Shown here piece after piece: positions 17,816-26,811 of a DNA stretch of 64,000 nt (the stretch's first letter is position 1; the number at the start of each line of letters is the position of its first letter). The DNA is taken from NCBI GenBank assembly GCA_964654825.1, contig CAZZKG010000013.1, forward strand, positions 1 to 64,000, given 5' to 3'. The stretch comes from CAZZKG01 sp964654825 (GTDB lineage: Bacteria > Gemmatimonadota > CAZMKB01). The notes below the pieces were generated by a model. It saw nothing but the letters and a program-made list of their open reading frames with translations, was not told the origin of the DNA and searched no databases. A program made the position numbers and the translations under genes.

Positions 17816-17909
17816 TTAAGTGACAGCTACTACCATAAAAAGGGATGTCGAGGCAGGGACGCGAAGTGTCAGGAGAATTACGAAATGGAACATTATCGTA
17901 AAAGATCGA

Positions 17910-18362
17910 TCAGGAGGTAGCCGGTTTGTCCTCCTGGCTGGATATCGAACTCAGGTAATCCTGGAGAATGAAGGTGGCGGACATCTCGTCCACCTGTCTT
18001 CTCCCCTTTCTGCCTTTTCCGAGTTTTCTGAGCTCGCCTTCCGCCCTCACGGTTGTGAGTCGCTCGTCCCAGTGGGAAATCGGTATGCTTACCTTCTCAC
18101 TCAGCTTCCCAATGAATTCCTGGGTTTCCCTCGCCTTGAAACCGGCACTTCCGTTCATGTTGTACGGCATCCCGACAACAATATGGCTCACTCCGATCTC
18201 ACCGACAAGGTCTTTGATGAGATCCTCGACCGATACATGTGTGCCCTTCAAATCCAACGTTCGGGAATCAGCAACGATGGTGAAACTCGGGTCGCTCCAG
18301 GCCAGACCAACCCACCTGCTGCCGTAGTCGATGGCCAGAATCCTCCCGGGGCTCTGAATCAT
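17910..18362 (-). CDS. ruvX: Putative pre-16S rRNA nuclease / RuvX (YqgF)
   Basis: A 150-residue cytosolic RNase H-fold protein. The motifs RILAIDYGSRWVGLAWSD (first catalytic Asp), VVGMPYNMNGS, HWDERLTTVRAEGEL and DEMSATFILQDYL cover the whole family pattern. YqgF proteins act in the maturation of the 16S rRNA 5' end. The start codon overlaps the rho stop codon by 4 bases (18359-18362), so the two are translationally coupled. Confidence 0.92.
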   Translation of the reverse strand: MIQSPGRILAIDYGSRWVGLAWSDPSFTIVADSRTLDLKGTHVSVEDLIKDLVGEIGVSHIVVGMPYNMNGSAGFKARETQEFIGKLSEKVSIPISHWDERLTTVRAEGELRKLGKGRKGRRQVDEMSATFILQDYLSSISSQEDKPATS

Positions 18363-19642
18363 GTGTTCATCGAGGCCAAGAACTCGGCGTTCGTTTTGGT
18401 GTTGGACATCTTCTCCAGGAGAAATTCCATCGCTTCGACCGGGTTGAGATCATGGAGGAATTTCCTCAGAACCCAGACTCGATTGATCTCTTCTTTCGCA
18501 AGAAGAAGCTCTTCTTTTCTGGTTCCCGTCTTCTTCAGATCGATGGCAGGAAAAATCCTCTTGTCAGCGAGCTGTCGGTCAAGGACGAGTTCCATGTTGC
18601 CCGTACCTTTGAACTCTTCGAAGATGACCTCGTCCATTCGGCTTCCCGTCTCGACGAGAGCGGTAGCGATAATCGTAATGCTGCCACCTTCGTCGACGTT
18701 CCGTGCTGCTCCGAAGAATCTTTTCGGTTTGTGCAGAGCGTAAGCATCAACACCACCGGAGAGGATCTTACCGCTGTGCGGGACAACCTGGTTGTGAGCC
18801 CTTGCTAGACGCGTAATACTGTCGAGGAGGATCACGACGTCTCTCTTATGCTCGACAAGTCTCTTCGCTTTCTCGATCACCATGTCGGCCACCTGTACGT
18901 GTCTGTCTGCCGGTTCATCAAAGGTCGAGCTGATGACCTCGGCATCAACGTGTCGCTGCACGTCGGTGACCTCTTCAGGCCGTTCGTCGATCAAGAGACA
19001 GATGAGGATGATCTCCGGGTGATTCTCGAGGACCGAATTTGCTATCTTCTGCAGGAGTATTGTCTTACCTGCACGAGGAGGCGACACGATGAGTCCACGC
19101 TGACCCTTTCCAATGGGAGCGACAAGATTGACCACTCTCATGGAAAGATCAGCCTTTTTATCCTCGAGGTTGATCCTCTCGTCCGGGAAAAGCGGTGTCA
19201 GGTTGTCAAACATGATCTTGAACTTGGCATCTTCAGGATCGTCGAAGTTGATCTTCTCAACCTTGAGGAGAGCAAGATACCTCTCTCCCTCCTTAGGGGG
19301 TCGGACCTGGCCCAGAATAGTGTCTCCCGTACTGAGGTTGAATCTTTTAATCTGGGAGGGGGAGACGTAAATATCATCGGGACCGTACAGATAGTTCCAA
19401 TCCTGTGATCTGAGGAATCCATACCCTTCCGGGAGGATCTCGAGTACTCCTTCTCCCATCAGCACAACTTCGTTGTCCAGGAGATGCTGCTCGATCAGGA
19501 AGATCAGGTCCTGTTTTCTCAGGTTGGCGAAATTGGTGATGCTGAGATCATCCGCCATCTGGTGAAGATCAGCAACTGACCTTTTCTTGATCTCGTGGAT
19601 GCTCACCAGCTTATGCTCAATTATGCTTTTTGTGTCGTTCAT
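18359..19642 (-). CDS. rho: Transcription termination factor Rho
   Basis: About 427 residues. The N-terminal Rho domain (LHQMADDLSITNFANLRKQDLIFLI) is followed by the RNA-binding cold-shock-like fold (VLEILPEGYGFLRS, DDIYVSPSQIKRFNL), and then the RecA-type motor: Walker A SPPRAGKT, Walker B DVVILLDSITRLARA, and the Q-loop region HSGKILSGGVDAYALHKPKRFFGAARN. Hexameric RNA helicase. I chose the ATG at 19642. An in-frame GTG at 19654 adds four residues and is possible, since GGAGAG lies very close to the ATG. It is followed by ruvX with a 4-base overlap. Confidence 0.95.
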   Translation of the reverse strand: MNDTKSIIEHKLVSIHEIKKRSVADLHQMADDLSITNFANLRKQDLIFLIEQHLLDNEVVLMGEGVLEILPEGYGFLRSQDWNYLYGPDDIYVSPSQIKRFNLSTGDTILGQVRPPKEGERYLALLKVEKINFDDPEDAKFKIMFDNLTPLFPDERINLEDKKADLSMRVVNLVAPIGKGQRGLIVSPPRAGKTILLQKIANSVLENHPEIILICLLIDERPEEVTDVQRHVDAEVISSTFDEPADRHVQVADMVIEKAKRLVEHKRDVVILLDSITRLARAHNQVVPHSGKILSGGVDAYALHKPKRFFGAARNVDEGGSITIIATALVETGSRMDEVIFEEFKGTGNMELVLDRQLADKRIFPAIDLKKTGTRKEELLLAKEEINRVWVLRKFLHDLNPVEAMEFLLEKMSNTKTNAEFLASMNT

Positions 19643-20000
19643 CTCTCCATTCACTGTTAGAGGTTTCTGTGAAGATAGGCTCAGCGAGAGAACCGGGGTC
19701 TTATCAGGAATACCCTGTTTTTGTTTCTCTCCTCCCCCGTCCTGCAGGGTAAAGCCTTACGAAAATATCCAAATAATGGGATTAATAGAACTCTTGATCA
19801 AAATCCTTCGTGGTGAAATTAATGAGAGCCATCCGGAAAGAGAAAACTACAATATCAACACATAACATATTCTAACACGACAGATATTCCATGTCAAGGA
19901 CTTTCCGGGCTGGTTTTGATTTTTCGCTCTCACCAACAACTAATGCAAATTCCATGCCCCTCACACCGACAGATACACCGCATTCCTTGCGGCAGGTTGG
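19643..20000. other. Divergent intergenic region, rho / M50 protease
   Basis: No gene supported. The reading frames on both strands here lack family similarity. It should hold the rho promoter and that of the M50 protease, but I see no convincing hexamer pair. Confidence 0.35.
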
Positions 20001-21134
20001 ATGTGTGGCTATTTTAGTGGTGCACAGAACTCCAATAAAAGCGGGAATCGAGCCGTGGTCGACGATGTATTGAGACACAAACTGCAATCGCTCTTCGACG
20101 GGGATTTCAAGATCTTCGGCGCGAGAGGAGAAACGATCATCCGGGGGAAACTGAATCATCATTTTTTATCTTCGGAAGGCTACCTCGACCAGCTGGCGGG
20201 TGAGATGAATGCCGTATACTTCATCGAAGAGATAGAAGGGGAACGGTTTCTCACCTTCACTATCGTACGGAACGGGCAGAGACAGTTCCGCTGGAAATTG
20301 AACCTCCTGCTCTTCCTCCTGACAGTCTTCAGTACACTTTTCTTCGGAGCGGTTTTGAGTGGAGAGGATCCTCTCTCCGATATTTCCACTCTCCTGGTCG
20401 GTATTCCGTTTTCCGCTACCATCCTGGCTGTCCTCGGACTTCATGAACTCGGGCATTACATGGCAGCGAAGCATTACAGACTCAACGTGACACTGCCTTA
20501 TTTTCTGCCTTTTCCCAGTATCATCGGGACACTCGGTGCTGTTATCAGGATGAAGTCTCCCATTTACAACCGCAGGATGCTCCTCGACATCGGTGCCGCA
20601 GGACCGATCACCGGGTTTATCGTGAGTATCCCGATTACATACTATGGTCTCCTGCATTCGCATTTTGCTGTGGTCGATGCAGCTACCGCCTCGGGCAGTA
20701 TTCATCTCGGCAGTTCACTGATTTTCGAATTCCTCTCGACTCTCACGCTCGGCACGGTCCCCGAAGGATGTGAGGTGATGCTCCACCCGGTGGCGTTCGC
20801 CGGCTGGGTAGGGTTTTTCGTAACCGCTCTCAATCTACTCCCGATCGGTCAGCTCGACGGCGGGCATATCATATACTCCCTTCTCGGAAAAAAACAGAAA
20901 ACGGTATCCACGTATATCTTCATCCTGTTGATCGGGCTCGGTGTGTTAATCTTTCTCAGAAACGGCTGGCCGGGCTGGTTCCTCTGGGCCTTTATTATCC
21001 TTTTCCTTGCGAAGATTCCTCATCCACCTGTGGTCGATGAGAGTGTTCCCATCGGCAGGGGCAGAAGACTGGTGGGGATCTTGACACTGATCATCTTTAT
21101 TCTCACCTTCATCCCTGATCCGGTGACACCATGA
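20001..21134 (+). CDS. M50-family membrane zinc metalloprotease (site-2 protease)
   Basis: The 377 residues form a polytopic membrane protein. The active site HELGH (in VLGLHELGHYMAAKHY) and the third zinc ligand in LLPIGQLDGGHI identify an intramembrane site-2-type protease. The N-terminal 90 residues are a soluble region ending in GERFLTFTIV. Its start is uncertain: the ATG at 20001 has only a weak ribosome binding site, and a GTG at 20055 would remove 18 residues. At its stop codon a sirtuin fragment begins, suggesting that a downstream partner was deleted. Substrates unknown. Confidence 0.85.
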   Translation: MCGYFSGAQNSNKSGNRAVVDDVLRHKLQSLFDGDFKIFGARGETIIRGKLNHHFLSSEGYLDQLAGEMNAVYFIEEIEGERFLTFTIVRNGQRQFRWKLNLLLFLLTVFSTLFFGAVLSGEDPLSDISTLLVGIPFSATILAVLGLHELGHYMAAKHYRLNVTLPYFLPFPSIIGTLGAVIRMKSPIYNRRMLLDIGAAGPITGFIVSIPITYYGLLHSHFAVVDAATASGSIHLGSSLIFEFLSTLTLGTVPEGCEVMLHPVAFAGWVGFFVTALNLLPIGQLDGGHIIYSLLGKKQKTVSTYIFILLIGLGVLIFLRNGWPGWFLWAFIILFLAKIPHPPVVDESVPIGRGRRLVGILTLIIFILTFIPDPVTP

Positions 21135-21309
21135 TGCGAATCATCCCCTTACCGCCATCGACAGCGGAGCGTGGGTCATCGAGATAAATCCGGATCGCAC
21201 ACCTCTCACCAGCTTCGTTCACCTGCACATGAGAGAGAAATCCGGTGTTGCTCTGAAGCAGATCGCCGACCGGGTCGAAGAGATCAGAAAGATATCCTCC
21301 CGGCAATGA
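21133..21309 (+). pseudogene. C-terminal remnant of a sirtuin (CobB-type) deacylase
   Basis: Starting at the stop codon of the protease gene, the +1 frame is open to a TGA at 21307-21309. It encodes AIDSGAWVIEINPDRTPLTS followed by FVHLHMREKSGVALKQIADRVEE. GA.VIEINP..TPL followed by an R-x-K-[AS]-G-x-x-L motif is the extreme C-terminus of SIR2-family NAD-dependent deacylases. The NAD-binding and catalytic parts are absent, and there is no start codon. I infer that a deletion fused the protease 3' end to the tail of a cobB gene. The alternative is a misassembly. Confidence 0.65.
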
Positions 21310-21402
21310 GAACAATCCCGTTTCCAGCGGAGTGGTTTCAAAAGAATGCGCTGATTCCCACTGTATTGATAACAGGCATCGATTACACCATATTATAATG
21401 CC

Positions 21403-23421
21403 ATGATGTACAAAGTAGAGACATACGAAGAAGCACGCCGTGCAGGACTCTTCAAGGACGAATCCAAAAAGACTGTCGTTCTTGTGGGCAACCCGAATGT
21501 CGGAAAGAGCGTCATTTTCAGTCTCCTCACCAGGAGTTACGTCACGGTCTCCAACTATCCCGGCACGACCGTCGAAATTACCCTGGGTGATGCAAAGCTC
21601 GATCACTGGGACGGCAGGATCGTCGATTCACCGGGGATCAACTCCTTCCATCCGGGCTCGGAGGATGAGAGAGTCACACGCGATCTCATTCTCTACGGCA
21701 AGACGGATGGTATCCTCCAGGTGGCCGACGCGAAGAATCTGAAGCGGGCACTCCTCCTTTCCCTCGAACTTGTTGAGACGGGTCTTCCCTTCACTCTCAA
21801 CCTCAACATGATGGACGAAGCCCTCACCAGAGGCATCAGGATAGACTCGAGAAAGCTCAGTAAATTACTTGGAGTTGATGTCGTCCCGACCGTCGCTGTC
21901 AGAAGAAAAGGGGTGAGGAGGCTCACTCAGAGTCTTCTCGAACAGAAAAAGGCCGATTTTTCCTTCTCCTACAGCACCGAAGTGGAAAAGGCGATAGAGG
22001 AGTGCGTCGTCCATCTGCCGGAGGTGAAGATCTCCAGACGCGCGCTTGCCATCTTACTCCTATGCGGTGATCGCCCTCTCTGGGATTGGATCGAGGAAAA
22101 AGTGAAGAGGGATGACCTGGTCACCCTACGCATGGCTATGAGAAAGCTGGAGGTGTCACTCAACAGGCCGATATCGGCGGCGATCATGGAGCAGAGGATG
22201 CGGACCATAGACTGGATCATCAAACAGGTGTCGCGAAAACCCGTGGTAGGTCGAACTGCTTTTGGAGGAAAACTCAGCGACATCACGATTCATCCCGTCT
22301 GGAGTGTCCCTATTCTTCTCTGTGCTCTCTTTGTCATGTATCTACTGGTCGGCAAGCTCGGAGCCGGTTATCTCGTTGATCTGATCGAAGTAAATCTGTT
22401 TGGTGCCTACATCAATCCCTGGTCAGCAGCTCTCATCGAGACCCTGTTCGGCGGTTTTCTACCAGAGGGCATATATCGGTTCGTGAGTGATCTCCTCATC
22501 GGGGATTATGGTGTGATAACGATGGCGATCACCTATTCCATAGCGATCGTTCTCCCCATCGTCGGGACCTTCTTCCTGTTTTTCGGTGTCCTCGAGGATT
22601 CAGGATATCTTCCCAGGATCGCGGTGGTTGTGAACCGTCTGTTCAGGCTCATGGGCCTCAACGGGAAAGCGGTTCTGCCCATGATCCTCGGCCTCGGTTG
22701 CGCCACCATGGCGACGATTACGACGAGGATTCTCGAAACCCGCAAAGAGAGGGTTATCACGACACTGCTCCTTGCGCTCGGGGTCCCCTGTTCCGCTCAA
22801 CTCGGGGTAATTCTTGGTATGCTGGGAGGCCTCTCACCGGTTGCGACACTTATCTGGGCAGGCATCGTCACGGGGGTGATCTTCCTCGTCGGGTTTCTTT
22901 CGGCCAGATTGCTGGGGGGGAGGAGTTCGGATTTTATCCTCGAACTTCCTCCCTTGCGAGTTCCGAGGCTGTCGAACATCGTAATCAAGACAATCGCGCG
23001 GATCGAGTGGTATCTGAAGGAAGCCGTACCACTCTTCATCCTGGGTACGCTGATCCTTTTTACTCTTGACAGAACGGGAGCCCTCGTTGCGATACACAGG
23101 AGCGGAGCCCCGATCGTAAAAGGATTTCTCGGGCTGCCTCCAGAAGCTTCCGAAGCGTTTATCGTCGGCTTTCTCCGGAGGGATTACGGAGCTGCGGGAC
23201 TTTACTCGATGGCCCAGCGCGGTCTTCTCGATCCGATCGGCATCGTCGTGGGTATCGTAACCATCACACTCTTCATCCCCTGTGTGGCCAATCTCCTGAT
23301 CATGATCAAGGAGCGTGGTCTGGTGACTACCCTGTACATGGTATTATTCATTGTTCCCTTTGCCTTCATCGTAGGTGGGGTTCTCAATCTTATCCTGAGG
23401 TCGACGGGGGTCGTGTTTTGA
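21403..23421 (+). CDS. feoB: Ferrous iron transporter FeoB
   Basis: The 672 residues comprise a cytosolic G domain plus a polytopic Fe(II) channel. G motifs: G1 GNPNVGKS, switch TVSNYPGTTVE, G3 DSPGINS, G4 NMMDEA (a slight variant of NxxD). A helical linker follows to about residue 280. The membrane part carries the two Gate repeats with the conserved Cys of LGLGCATMAT and of VPCSAQLG. It overlaps the next small gene by 4 bases and heads an iron operon with a DtxR-type regulator. A separate FeoA gene is not seen upstream; a FeoA-like domain is at the end of the regulator. Confidence 0.93.
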   Translation: MMYKVETYEEARRAGLFKDESKKTVVLVGNPNVGKSVIFSLLTRSYVTVSNYPGTTVEITLGDAKLDHWDGRIVDSPGINSFHPGSEDERVTRDLILYGKTDGILQVADAKNLKRALLLSLELVETGLPFTLNLNMMDEALTRGIRIDSRKLSKLLGVDVVPTVAVRRKGVRRLTQSLLEQKKADFSFSYSTEVEKAIEECVVHLPEVKISRRALAILLLCGDRPLWDWIEEKVKRDDLVTLRMAMRKLEVSLNRPISAAIMEQRMRTIDWIIKQVSRKPVVGRTAFGGKLSDITIHPVWSVPILLCALFVMYLLVGKLGAGYLVDLIEVNLFGAYINPWSAALIETLFGGFLPEGIYRFVSDLLIGDYGVITMAITYSIAIVLPIVGTFFLFFGVLEDSGYLPRIAVVVNRLFRLMGLNGKAVLPMILGLGCATMATITTRILETRKERVITTLLLALGVPCSAQLGVILGMLGGLSPVATLIWAGIVTGVIFLVGFLSARLLGGRSSDFILELPPLRVPRLSNIVIKTIARIEWYLKEAVPLFILGTLILFTLDRTGALVAIHRSGAPIVKGFLGLPPEASEAFIVGFLRRDYGAAGLYSMAQRGLLDPIGIVVGIVTITLFIPCVANLLIMIKERGLVTTLYMVLFIVPFAFIVGGVLNLILRSTGVVF

Positions 23422-23618
23422 CTTGTTCCATCTGCGGGGCGGTTATAGATTACGAACTGTCGAAGTGCTCGAACTGTCCGCTGAACAGCTCCTGTGAGTA
23501 TATTGAATGTCCTCACTGCGGGTACCGGATTATCTTGCATGATCACAGCGTGGTCCTTGGGTTCTTCAGAAAAGTCGCGGGTCTATTCCCATGGAAGAGA
23601 AATACGAAGAAGTATTAG
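23418..23618 (+). CDS. Small Cys-rich protein of the feo operon
   Basis: 66 residues with a TTG start that overlaps the feoB stop (TTGA). It holds three Cys pairs or clusters: CSICG, CSNCPLNSSC and CPHCG. These are expected to bind zinc or an iron-sulfur cluster. The C-terminus is basic. Small Cys-rich proteins (FeoC-like or unassigned) often accompany feoB, so a role in FeoB regulation or metal sensing is likely. The last 28 bases overlap the regulator gene. Confidence 0.75.
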   Translation: MTCSICGAVIDYELSKCSNCPLNSSCEYIECPHCGYRIILHDHSVVLGFFRKVAGLFPWKRNTKKY

Positions 23619-24235
23619 AGCGAATATGGACTCTCAATGAGGGCAACTTCGGTGACAGGGTCCTCGTGAAGGATATCGGCGATCAGCCGAATGGTGAGGA
23701 TCTCCTCAAGAATCTCGAGGAGAACAAACTCATAAAACGAAATGGAGACTGCGTCGAATTGACAGGACCGGGGATGGAAAGGGCGGAAGCTCTCGTCCGG
23801 AATCACCGTCTCGCTGAACGTCTTCTCCACGAGCTCTTCAGCATAAAGGATCCTGAGCTCGAAGATAGTGCCTGCAGATTTGAACACATTCTCAGCCCGA
23901 TGGTGACCGACAGCGTGTGCACCTTTCTCGGCCATCCGCCCGTCTGTCCGCACGGCAGGAAGATCCCTCCGGGAAACTGCTGCAGACTAGGAACGAAAAA
24001 ACTCAAACCACTCGTAAGACCGCTCCTGGATCTCGAACCCGGCAGCTCTGCTCAGATCGTGTTCATGACACCGGATGCACAGACGAGACTATCCCGCTTG
24101 AGCTCCCTCGGCATTCTCCCGGGTGCGAGGATAACGTTATTGCAGAAGAGACCTTCGATTGTTCTAAAAGTCGACGAGACTACGGTTGCCCTCGAATCGG
24201 ATGTCGCCGGAGACATCTTCGTGAAGGAAGAATAA
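23591..24235 (+). CDS. DtxR-family metal-dependent regulator with FeoA-like C-terminal domain
   Basis: 214 residues. It has an N-terminal winged helix (KYEEVLERIWTL...LLKNLEENKLIKRNGDCVELT) and a dimerisation/metal domain with NHRLAERLLHELF, SACRFEHILSP and the signature HPPVCPHGRKIPPGNCC. A C-terminal SH3/FeoA-like domain follows (GSSAQIVFMTPDAQTRLSRLSSLGILPGARI). DtxR proteins repress iron or manganese uptake genes when metal is plentiful. Its place as the last gene of the feoB operon suggests autogenous control by Fe(II). Confidence 0.88.
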   Translation: MEEKYEEVLERIWTLNEGNFGDRVLVKDIGDQPNGEDLLKNLEENKLIKRNGDCVELTGPGMERAEALVRNHRLAERLLHELFSIKDPELEDSACRFEHILSPMVTDSVCTFLGHPPVCPHGRKIPPGNCCRLGTKKLKPLVRPLLDLEPGSSAQIVFMTPDAQTRLSRLSSLGILPGARITLLQKRPSIVLKVDETTVALESDVAGDIFVKEE

Positions 24236-24305
24236 TCCTGGCCCGAATTATTCATTCGATTCCGATTTTGGCGAGTGCTTTTGGACAGCTTCATCGTTCT
24301 CAACG

Positions 24306-24384
24306 ATAAATAGGGACAGTCACCATTTATTGAAAAATAACATAATGGTGACAAAAAAAATAAATGGTGACTGTCCCTATTTAT
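24306..24384. repeat. Palindromic element, copy 2 (REP/MITE-like)
   Basis: Arms of 26 bases (24306-24331 and 24359-24384) with the same core GGGACAGTCACCATTTATT as copies 1 and 3, and an A-rich centre holding a partial internal copy (AATGGTGAC). It lies in the 24236-24697 intergenic region, which otherwise shows no gene. Confidence 0.9.
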
Positions 24385-24697
24385 CCTATTTATCGCGCGC
24401 CTCGGGCCTCGAATCAGACCGAAATCACCTAGCCAAATCCATGATTCGAGCTGAAATGCATGACAACAATTTGAATAATGTAAGAGGGTTGATCGAAGAT
24501 TAAAGGTGTTACTCGAAATCATATGAATAACTCGACCGAAAGGATTGAACATTTAGGGCATTTTGTGGTATAATTAAAGATAAAACTCTTGCGGTCAATT
24601 TTCCTGATTCCGATATTTGTTCTTGAGAATCGGAAACTGTATCAGATTATTTACCGAATCAACAGATTGAGCGAGTGAGAGAAGGAGGTTTTCACTG

Positions 24698-26023
24698 ATG
24701 GCAAGGAAGGTTCGCACGGTATTTTCGGTGATGTTATTCTTTGGTTTCATGCTGGGTGGTTTTTTCCAGCTCAACACCGCCCGTTCTGCCGATGATTCGA
24801 AGATCACGATAGCATATATCGCAGATGAGATCGGCAGAATAGAACCCTGCGGGTGAAAGGGCAAGCAAGGTGGGCTTCCCCGGAGGGCGACAGCCATAAA
24901 TGATATAAGAAGTGAGGTTGGTGATATTCTTCTTCTCGGCGGTGGAGATTTTTGCGACAGGGCCACCGAGCTGGGCATGTACAGAACATCCGTTGCCCTG
25001 GAGGCGATGGCTAAAATGCATTATGACGCGATCACCATCGGTGAGCGGGAGCTTTCCATGGGGTACGAGTATCTCAAGGGGATCGTTGATCAGAAAAAAC
25101 TGCCGGTTATAACCACGAACCTCTACTACAACGGTGAAAGATTCGGAGAACCGTATCGGATCTTCGAAAAAAAGAACCTCAAAATCGGTGTCGTTTCCGC
25201 TCTCATGAAACTCGGTACAAGAAAATCCGAGATATGGGACATCAGGGACCACAACGAGGAACTCAGGAAAATTCTTCCCGAACTCGATTCGAAGTGTGAT
25301 CTTATCGTCGTTTTGTCACACCTGGGCTTCACGAAATCCTTCGATCTCGCGGACGAATTCCCCGAAATCGACGTGATCATCGCAGCCCACGGGTCCAGAA
25401 AAACCACCGAGCCGACACGGGTGGGGAACGCTGTTCTCACCAAGGCCGGCAATCAGGGAAAATGGCTCGGGAGGCTCGATCTAGAGGTGAGTCCGGATAA
25501 CAAAGTGGAATCATTCAAAGGGACCATGATTACGCTCGGCCCGAAACTGTCCGAGGACCCGACCATGGTAGCTTTTTACGAAGCATATAAAGATTCGGCT
25601 GCGAAGCTCCCGTCCTCCGGTACCGAGAAGAAGGAGGTCGATCCTCTGAGTCAGGTCGAAGGGAGTGATTACAAAGGATCCAGGTGGTGCCGGTCCTGTC
25701 ATGTGAGAGAATTCAATGCGTGGCTGAAGACTCCGCACAGCAGTGCGTTCTCACACTTGAAAAAGACGAACCAGTCCGAGGATGGGGATTGCCTTCGTTG
25801 CCACACCACCGGGTATGGGGATGGGGGGTTCGCGAACCTGGACGAAACGCCGGTCCTGGTTAACGTGCAGTGTGAATCATGTCACGGGAAGGGGAAAGAA
25901 CACATCAGATCGAAAGGGAATACGAGGACAGCGGAAGTAGTCAACGAAACCTGTACGGTTTGTCATGATAAGAAATGGGATCCTGATTTCAATTTCGAGG
26001 TGAAGAAGGCTCTTGTACACTGA
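24698..26023 (+). CDS. Metallophosphatase-like tetraheme cytochrome with in-frame TGA (candidate selenoprotein)
   Basis: The ATG at 24698 follows GAAGGAGG and a signal peptide (cleavage near ARSA). The 441-residue reading frame then contains a TGA at 24854-24856 in GRIEPCG-TGA-KGKQGGLPRRATAI. The 5'-nucleotidase/metallophosphatase-cytochrome family normally reads EPCGC at this place, so the TGA is where Cys is expected and would make Cys-x-Sec. Downstream come LLLGGGDFCDR, YDAITIGERELSMG and VVLSHLGFTKS (phosphoesterase-like). After residue 320 there are four CxxCH heme sites: CRSCH, CLRCH, CESCH and CTVCH. Periplasmic electron carrier, exact role unknown. A long hairpin directly follows the TGA. 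Confidence 0.75.
24854..24881 (+). promoter_or_regulatory. TGA codon with downstream hairpin (SECIS-like)
   Basis: Two bases after the TGA, GGGCAAGC (24859-24866) pairs with GCTTCCCC (24874-24881), seven pairs with one C-C mismatch. The 7-base apical loop AAGGTGG contains the G residues favoured in bacterial SECIS loops. Position and geometry are as expected for selenocysteine insertion. Function is inferred. Confidence 0.5.
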
Positions 26024-26058
26024 CGAATCTGCAGATTACTCTAGAGAAGGAGAGGGTT

Positions 26059-26604
26059 TTGACATTCATGCTGCATAATCAGATTAAAAAACACACCGTC
26101 AGGTCAGCCGTTTCGATTGCGGCTGCCGGATTCCTTATCTGGGTTTTTTCCACAACTGCCATCGGGCAACTCAGGGTTCAGGCAGCCCCTGATTTTCGAC
26201 TCAAATCGCTCGATGGGAACGAGATCGTTCTCTCTTCATTGAGAGGGAATGTCGTTATCGTAAACTTCTGGGCCACCTGGTGCGGGCCGTGCAGACTTGA
26301 GACACCTCATCTGGTCTCGCTTTACGAGAAGTATCACAAAAACGGCCTCGAGATAATCGGGATAAGCCTCGACCGTGGGGGAGAAAAGGTGGTGAAACCG
26401 TTCATCAAGAAGTATTCGATTGACTACCCTGTAGCTATGGCTGACGGTGAGGTTGTAAACAACTATGGTGGTATCACCGGTATCCCGACCACCTTCATTG
26501 TTGATCGGGAGGGGGGTATACGTCAAAAATGGGTGGGGTATCGAGACGAGCCATCCTTCGACGCTGCGATCAAAAAGCTGCTCGATTCCAAGGATAAAAA
26601 TTAG
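26059..26604 (+). CDS. TlpA/ResA-type periplasmic thioredoxin
   Basis: 181 residues with an N-terminal signal anchor (VSIAAAGFLIWVF) and a TlpA-like thioredoxin fold. The active site is NFWATWCGPCRLETP (CxxC) and the cis-Pro motif is GITGIPTTFIV. It reduces periplasmic disulfides, for example apocytochrome heme sites, which fits its place just after the tetraheme protein. The start is TTG 26059 with AAGGAG six bases upstream; an ATG at 26068 is the alternative. The reading frame stays open after the TAG stop (see 26605-26811). Confidence 0.85.
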   Translation: MTFMLHNQIKKHTVRSAVSIAAAGFLIWVFSTTAIGQLRVQAAPDFRLKSLDGNEIVLSSLRGNVVIVNFWATWCGPCRLETPHLVSLYEKYHKNGLEIIGISLDRGGEKVVKPFIKKYSIDYPVAMADGEVVNNYGGITGIPTTFIVDREGGIRQKWVGYRDEPSFDAAIKKLLDSKDKN

Positions 26605-26811
26605 CTGCGCATTATCAGTTTCACAAAACAAGCCAGAGTTGTTGTGGCGAGGCATCCACCGGATTGCATTCACCTAAATGATCCCTCTGTACTTGAGAGG
26701 AGTATTCTTGACAGGGGTTACGTGCGTGGATATTTTTGTGAGATGAAAGTCCGCCGGACGGTATCCGGTTGTGAATTCGTACCACAACACGAACTCTTGC
26801 TTGCGGGATGA
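26605..26811 (+). other. Open frame of 68 codons ending in an ATGA overlap with the YbbR gene
   Basis: In the same frame as tlpA, directly after its TAG, an open stretch encodes FTKQARVVVARHPPDC, then SVLERSILDRGYVRGYF and RRTVSGCEFVPQHELLLAG. It ends in a TGA that overlaps the YbbR start codon (ATGA). There is no ATG before residue 46; a GTG at about 26650 is possible. The overlap looks like real translational coupling, but I recognise no family. It may be the remnant of a longer gene. Confidence 0.35.

Noticed and set aside
19872..20162. Minus-strand ORF overlapping the M50 protease start
   Set aside because: It overlaps the coding strand of a clear protease and shows no domain.
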